From NCBI GenBank assembly GCA_002427735.1, contig DIYP01000005.1, forward strand, positions 124,001-188,000: 64,000 bases of DNA, read 5' to 3'. The stretch is from Flavobacteriales bacterium UBA6051 (lineage in GTDB: Bacteria > Bacteroidota > Bacteroidia > Flavobacteriales_D > Crocinitomicaceae). The notes beneath the pieces were generated by a model. It saw nothing but the letters and a program-made list of their open reading frames with translations. It made no database searches and had not been told where the DNA came from. A program made the position numbers and the translations under genes. Positions 59,763 through 64,000 of the stretch are shown in pieces; within the stretch, counting starts at the first letter, position 1; every line of letters starts with the position of its first letter.

Positions 59763-61103
59763 ATGAAAACTATTCTTGTTCTCGGTGCCGGCCTTTCATC
59801 GTCTTCTTTGATTCGGTATTTTTTAGAAAATGCGCAAGAGAATAATTGGAATGTTCGTATCGTTGACCGAGATCTTGAATTGGTAAAACAAAAAATCAAT
59901 GGCCATCCAAATGGTGTCGCACTTACTTTCAATGCACTTAACGCCGAAGAAAGAAGACCAGAAATTGAAAAAGCCGATCTTGTTATTTCCATGCTGCCGG
60001 CACGTTTTCATGTAGATGTAGCTGAAGATTGTATTGAATTAAAGACCAACCTCATCACTCCCTCTTATATCTCTCCTGAAATGCGCGCGCTGGATCAAAA
60101 AGCAAAGGATGCTGGAATTGTGATCATGAACGAAATAGGTGTAGATCCTGGAATTGATCATATGAGTGCTATGAAGATCATTCATGAGATTCAGGATAAA
60201 GGTGGGAAACTCACAAGCTTCAAATCGTTTACGGGTGGACTGATTGCTCCGGAAAGCGATAATAACCCATGGAATTACAAGTTCACATGGAATCCACGAA
60301 ATGTAGTATTGGCTGGACAAGGTGGAGCGGCTTCATTTATTAGAAATGGAGAGTACAAGTACATTCCTTATAATCGTTTGTTTGGTCGATTGGATTACAT
60401 GAGTGTAGAAGGTTACGGAGACTTTGTCGGTTATGCTAACCGTGATTCACTTTCTTACCGCGAGACCTATGGACTACAAGATATTCCAACCATTTTCAGA
60501 GGGACATTACGCCGTCCTGGCTATTGCGAAGCATGGAACGTATTCATCGAGTTGGGGATGACTGATGACACCTATTCAATGGTAGGAACGGAAGAGCTTA
60601 CACCAAGAGGATTTATGAATGCTTTCTTGCCTTACAACTCTAATTTGACCGTAGAAGAAAAAATGAAAGCCTTCCTGCGAGAGGATCGCATGCACTTGTA
60701 CGAGAAGTTTGAATGGCTGGGACTCTTCAAAAAAGAACCGCTCGTTGGACTTGAAGATGCGTCCCCAGCGCAGGTGCTCCAGAAGATTTTAGTGGATAAA
60801 CTTTCACTGGACGAAGGTGACAAAGATATGCTGGTTATGATTCATGAGTTCGAATATGAACTGAATGGTGAGCGAAGTAAAATCACCTCTCATATGGTCA
60901 ATATCGGTGAGGATCAAGTATACACTTCTATGTCCAATACCGTTGGTTTGCCAGCTGCCATTTGTGGAAAAATGATTCTTACTGGAACACTTAAATCTAC
61001 TGGGGTTACCCTTCCTATTCAACGTGAAGTATACACGCCAATACTGAATGAATTAGATGAGTATGGCATTTCCTTTCTGGAGAAGGAACTTGTTTTAAGT
61101 TAG
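59763..61103 (+). CDS. Saccharopine dehydrogenase-like protein
   Basis: A 446-residue protein. It opens VLGAGLSSSSLIRYFL, an NAD(P)-binding loop with GxGxSS, then VRIVDRDLELV with the acidic residue that prefers NAD. MNEIGVDPGIDHMSAMKII and SFKSFTGGLIAPESDNNPWNYKFTWNPRNV match the saccharopine dehydrogenase C-terminal family. The reaction is oxidative cleavage of saccharopine or a similar amino acid conjugate; lysine breakdown is likely but not proved. Confidence 0.9.
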   Translation: MKTILVLGAGLSSSSLIRYFLENAQENNWNVRIVDRDLELVKQKINGHPNGVALTFNALNAEERRPEIEKADLVISMLPARFHVDVAEDCIELKTNLITPSYISPEMRALDQKAKDAGIVIMNEIGVDPGIDHMSAMKIIHEIQDKGGKLTSFKSFTGGLIAPESDNNPWNYKFTWNPRNVVLAGQGGAASFIRNGEYKYIPYNRLFGRLDYMSVEGYGDFVGYANRDSLSYRETYGLQDIPTIFRGTLRRPGYCEAWNVFIELGMTDDTYSMVGTEELTPRGFMNAFLPYNSNLTVEEKMKAFLREDRMHLYEKFEWLGLFKKEPLVGLEDASPAQVLQKILVDKLSLDEGDKDMLVMIHEFEYELNGERSKITSHMVNIGEDQVYTSMSNTVGLPAAICGKMILTGTLKSTGVTLPIQREVYTPILNELDEYGISFLEKELVLS

Positions 61104-61222
61104 AACCTTCTTGCTTCTCGTTAAAACACTTTTTACTTGTCGATTTAGATAGGTTTTGAATTCTCGGTTCGAACCTGCAAATAAAGCATTTTAAATTACT
61201 GCTATTTCCATTCTGGAATTAC

Positions 61223-61230
61223 TAACTTCG
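61223..61230 (+). promoter_or_regulatory. Possible -7 box of metG
   Basis: TAACTTCG differs from TAnnTTTG by one base and is 23 bases before the metG start. No -33 TTG is seen, so support is modest. Confidence 0.35.
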
Positions 61231-61253
61231 CGTCCTAATTCTATCATTTCAGA

Positions 61254-63314
61254 ATGTCAAAAGAAAAATTCACAGTTACCGCAGCACTCCCTTACGCCAA
61301 TGGTCCCCTTCATTTAGGTCATGTCGCCGGCGTATACCTTCCTTCTGATATTTTCGTTCGTTTCCTGCGTATGAATGGACACGACGTTGCGTTCATTTGT
61401 GGAAGCGATGAGCACGGGGCGGCTATCACGCTTAGAGCAAAAAAAGAAGGAATTACACCACAGGAAATTGTAGACAAATACAATGGAATTATCGGAAAAG
61501 CATTTAAGGATTTCGATATTTCATTTGACATATTTCATCGTACCTCTGCCGAGATTCACCATGAGACCGCTCAGGATTTCTTTAAGGTACTTGATGAAAA
61601 AGGGCATTTCACCAAAGAGACAAGCGAACAGTATTTTGATGAGGAATTTCAGCAGTTTTTGGCAGATCGCTATATCACTGGGACATGTCCGAATTGCGGG
61701 CATGAAGAGGCTTATGGAGATCAATGTGAAAACTGTGGATCGGCACTTAGTCCGACTGATCTCAAACACCCAAAATCAACACTAAGTGGCAAAACACCAG
61801 TGATGAAATCAACTTCGCATTGGTACCTGCCCATGGAACGACATGAAGATTGGTTGAAGTCTTGGATTAAAGAAGGTAAGCTTGATGGTATTCAACAGCA
61901 CGATGCATCCAAGTGGCGAAATCAGGTGATTGGCCAATGTATGTCCTGGATTGATAACGGCTTGCGTCCACGTGCTATGACACGCGATCTGGACTGGGGA
62001 GTAAAAGTTCCCGTAGAAGGCGGAGACGGAAAAGTACTCTATGTTTGGCTGGACGCCCCTATCGGTTATATTTCTGCAACCAAGCAATGGGCAAAAGACA
62101 ATGGTAAAAAGTGGGAAGACTATTGGACAGGAGATCGAAAATTGGTGCACTTTATTGGAAAAGATAACATTGTATTTCATGCCATCATTTTCCCAATTCT
62201 ACTGAAAGCTCATGAAGGTTTTGTGCTTCCTGACAACGTTCCTGCCTATGAGTTTTTAAATCTTGAAGGTGATAAGTTTTCTACATCTCGTAACTGGGCT
62301 GTTTGGCTACATGAGTATATCGAGTCATATCCGGATAAAATAGATGAATTGAAATATACGTTGACGGCCATTGCTCCGGAAACAAAAGACAGCGAATTTA
62401 CCTGGAAAGAATTCCAGACAAGGGTGAATAGCGAACTCGCAGACATTCTGGGCAACTTTGTGAACCGAGCACTTGTTCTTACCCAAAAATATTATGCTGG
62501 AGCAGTTCCTTCAATTGGGACTTTAACCGAACAGGACAAAGAAGTTCTAGCCGAAATGGAAGCGATTCCCTCTAGAATTTCCAAACTCATTTACACATAC
62601 AAGCTTCGTGAAGCACAGGCAGAAGCTATGAATCTTGCGAGACTTGGCAACAAATATCTAGCCGATACGGAACCTTGGAAACTCGTTAAGGATGAAGCAA
62701 ATGCGGAACGCGTGCAAACAATCATGAATATCGCCCTTCAGATTACTGCAAACCTCAGCATCGTTTTGCAACCATTTCTTCCTTCAACTGCTGCCAAATT
62801 GAGCGAATTTATTGATCTTAAGTCAACAACTTGGGAGCGTGCTGGAAAAGCGGACTTATTGGCTTCCGGTCATCTTACGAGCAAGCCAAGCATTCTTTTT
62901 CAGAAGATTGAGGATGAACTTGTCAATAATGAAGTTGAAAAACTGAACGCAACAAAACAGGCGGATTCACTATTTGAACCGCAAAAGGATGAAACTTCTT
63001 TTGACGATTTCATGAAAATGGATATTCGTCTTGGCACAATCCTAGAGGCAGAAAAAGTAAAAAAGGCCGATAAGCTTTTGAAACTACTCGTAGATACAGG
63101 CCTGGATAAGCGAACAATTGTCTCAGGAATTGCAGAGCATTACACACCCGAGGAAGTCATTGGCAAAACAGTCTCTGTTTTAATGAATCTTGCTCCAAGA
63201 AAAATACGTGGTGTTGAATCACAAGGTATGATCTTGATGGCTGAAAATGCGGATGGAGAACTCAGTTTTATTTCCCCTGAAAAAGGATTTGAAGCTGGAA
63301 GTGGTATTCGCTAA
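61254..63314 (+). CDS. metG: Methionyl-tRNA synthetase with C-terminal tRNA-binding domain
   Basis: A 686-residue class I synthetase. LPYANGPLHLGHVAG holds the HIGH-type motif, zinc ligands are in CPNCGHEEAYGDQCENCG, and the KMSKS-type loop is DKFSTSRNW. An anticodon domain follows. The last 110 residues (DDFMKMDIRLGTILEAEKV) form an EMAPII-like tRNA-binding domain. It charges initiator and elongator tRNA-Met. Confidence 0.97.
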   Translation: MSKEKFTVTAALPYANGPLHLGHVAGVYLPSDIFVRFLRMNGHDVAFICGSDEHGAAITLRAKKEGITPQEIVDKYNGIIGKAFKDFDISFDIFHRTSAEIHHETAQDFFKVLDEKGHFTKETSEQYFDEEFQQFLADRYITGTCPNCGHEEAYGDQCENCGSALSPTDLKHPKSTLSGKTPVMKSTSHWYLPMERHEDWLKSWIKEGKLDGIQQHDASKWRNQVIGQCMSWIDNGLRPRAMTRDLDWGVKVPVEGGDGKVLYVWLDAPIGYISATKQWAKDNGKKWEDYWTGDRKLVHFIGKDNIVFHAIIFPILLKAHEGFVLPDNVPAYEFLNLEGDKFSTSRNWAVWLHEYIESYPDKIDELKYTLTAIAPETKDSEFTWKEFQTRVNSELADILGNFVNRALVLTQKYYAGAVPSIGTLTEQDKEVLAEMEAIPSRISKLIYTYKLREAQAEAMNLARLGNKYLADTEPWKLVKDEANAERVQTIMNIALQITANLSIVLQPFLPSTAAKLSEFIDLKSTTWERAGKADLLASGHLTSKPSILFQKIEDELVNNEVEKLNATKQADSLFEPQKDETSFDDFMKMDIRLGTILEAEKVKKADKLLKLLVDTGLDKRTIVSGIAEHYTPEEVIGKTVSVLMNLAPRKIRGVESQGMILMAENADGELSFISPEKGFEAGSGIR

Positions 63315-63365
63315 GGTACACGCATAACACGTGCTCAACTGGCGATTTTTTAACTATTATTGTGC

Positions 63366-63842
63366 ATGCACTACCTCTTTGCAGCTCTAACGTTTTTAGC
63401 AGGGTTTATTCTCTACGTATTTCTTCAAGTTTTTTTGGAACGCAACGGATATAAACCAGGTGTATTTGTACAAACACTTGCTATGGCTCTGGTGTTTTCA
63501 GCTACAGCATTTGTTTTCCGAAATTCAAGAAAAAAGCACGGTAAAGGGAAAAAAGATATTGCGCCAGCTTCCTTGAGCAAGCATGAGGTAAAAGATTTCT
63601 CCAAAGTTTTTACAGAAGAACTTTTGGTTGAGCTGAATATCTATGAAGTATTTATTAAATCAGTTGATCATGAGCAGTTCGACTATATCATCTGGCTTGA
63701 TGCGCAAAATTTTGAGCGGCTTGATCTAGACCTCATCAGGAAGAAGCTATCCAAGCGCTTTTATGCGGTTGATCGGATTCAACTCATGCAAAAGGATACC
63801 ATGGATGAGAATAATGTGTTCGTTATTCGGCGGATGACCTGA
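63366..63842 (+). CDS. Hypothetical small membrane protein
   Basis: A 158-residue protein with two N-terminal helices (about 3-23 and 30-48), then a basic segment (SRKKHGKGKKD) and a soluble domain of about 100 residues. The frame starts at a TTG two codons earlier; ATG at 63366 is chosen. It lies 51 bases after metG and may be transcribed with it. No family is recognised. Confidence 0.62.
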   Translation: MHYLFAALTFLAGFILYVFLQVFLERNGYKPGVFVQTLAMALVFSATAFVFRNSRKKHGKGKKDIAPASLSKHEVKDFSKVFTEELLVELNIYEVFIKSVDHEQFDYIIWLDAQNFERLDLDLIRKKLSKRFYAVDRIQLMQKDTMDENNVFVIRRMT

Positions 63843-63907
63843 GTTATTCCTTTTTCTCAATTCAAGTCTTTCGTAAGAAATAAACACCCTCTTCGTTCTA
63901 GTCAATT

Positions 63908-64000
63908 ATGCAACAAGAACTGACCATAAGAACTGCAATCATTGAGGACATACCTTACCTCAAAAAAGTATTAGACAGCATTGATCTCTTTCCATCCTCC
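63908..64000 (+). CDS. GNAT-like N-acetyltransferase, N-terminus (cut by window edge)
   Basis: Thirty-one codons are present, starting MQQELTIRTAIIEDIPYLKKV. The pattern TIRTAxxEDIPxL is typical of the first strand and helix of GNAT enzymes. The rest is outside the window, so the family is likely but not certain. Confidence 0.6.
   Translation, partial: MQQELTIRTAIIEDIPYLKKVLDSIDLFPSS

Overview
The window reads as chromosomal DNA of a member of the Bacteroidota, most likely order Flavobacteriales. Supporting signs are C-terminal type IX secretion (T9SS) sorting domains on several secreted proteins, a PorW/SprE homologue, -7 promoter boxes of the form TAnnTTTG, an ATP synthase locus lacking beta and epsilon, and the order ftsX-DUF3098-uppP-truB-queA. 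Coding density is high. No insertion sequence, prophage, CRISPR array or clear pseudogene was seen.

Layout. 1-6430: a TPR histidine kinase with a response regulator cut by the window edge, then a secreted lectin-like T9SS protein convergent with a LacI-type regulator, with three similar operator-like sites before the lectin gene, then an M48 lipoprotein protease. 6483-12963: a phosphatase-like membrane protein, rpoN, asnS, pth, a GNAT-like protein and a YqhD-type dehydrogenase. 13031-15680: an ExbB/ExbD energy-transducing unit. 15974-16407: tRNA-Ser(GGA) followed by a structured non-coding stretch with an 81-base direct repeat. 16408-20052: ansA, tatD, an outer-membrane-like protein and galE. 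20132-27331: small membrane and lipoproteins, an MBL hydrolase, a glycosyltransferase, a Gly-rich collagen-like lipoprotein, a secreted serine protease and another T9SS cargo protein.

27433-35036: a membrane-TPR protein, then a terminal-oxidase block (ctaB, two subunit III genes with large insertions, subunit IV, two SCO-like proteins, DUF420). 35282-39415: queA, truB, uppP, DUF3098, ftsX. 39679-48789: fhs, a monooxygenase-like gene divergent from a GlxA-type regulator, a GT2 enzyme, several hypotheticals, a GNAT enzyme, an orphan histidine kinase and a TauE/SafE exporter. 48972-57850: atpB-E-F-H-A-G preceded by porW, bactofilin, atpZ and a DUF6168-like gene. 57963-64000: an exported methyltransferase-like protein, yebC, a saccharopine dehydrogenase-like gene, metG, a small membrane protein and a truncated GNAT gene.

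Most of the window is core metabolism and envelope biology. The best leads are regulatory or architectural: the LacI operator triplet, perfect hairpins after atpE and atpA, the duplicated tRNA-Ser flank, a SCO paralogue lacking its copper-ligand His, soluble insertions in oxidase subunit III and UppP, and a methyltransferase fold carrying an export signal. I found no clearly new defence or mobile system.
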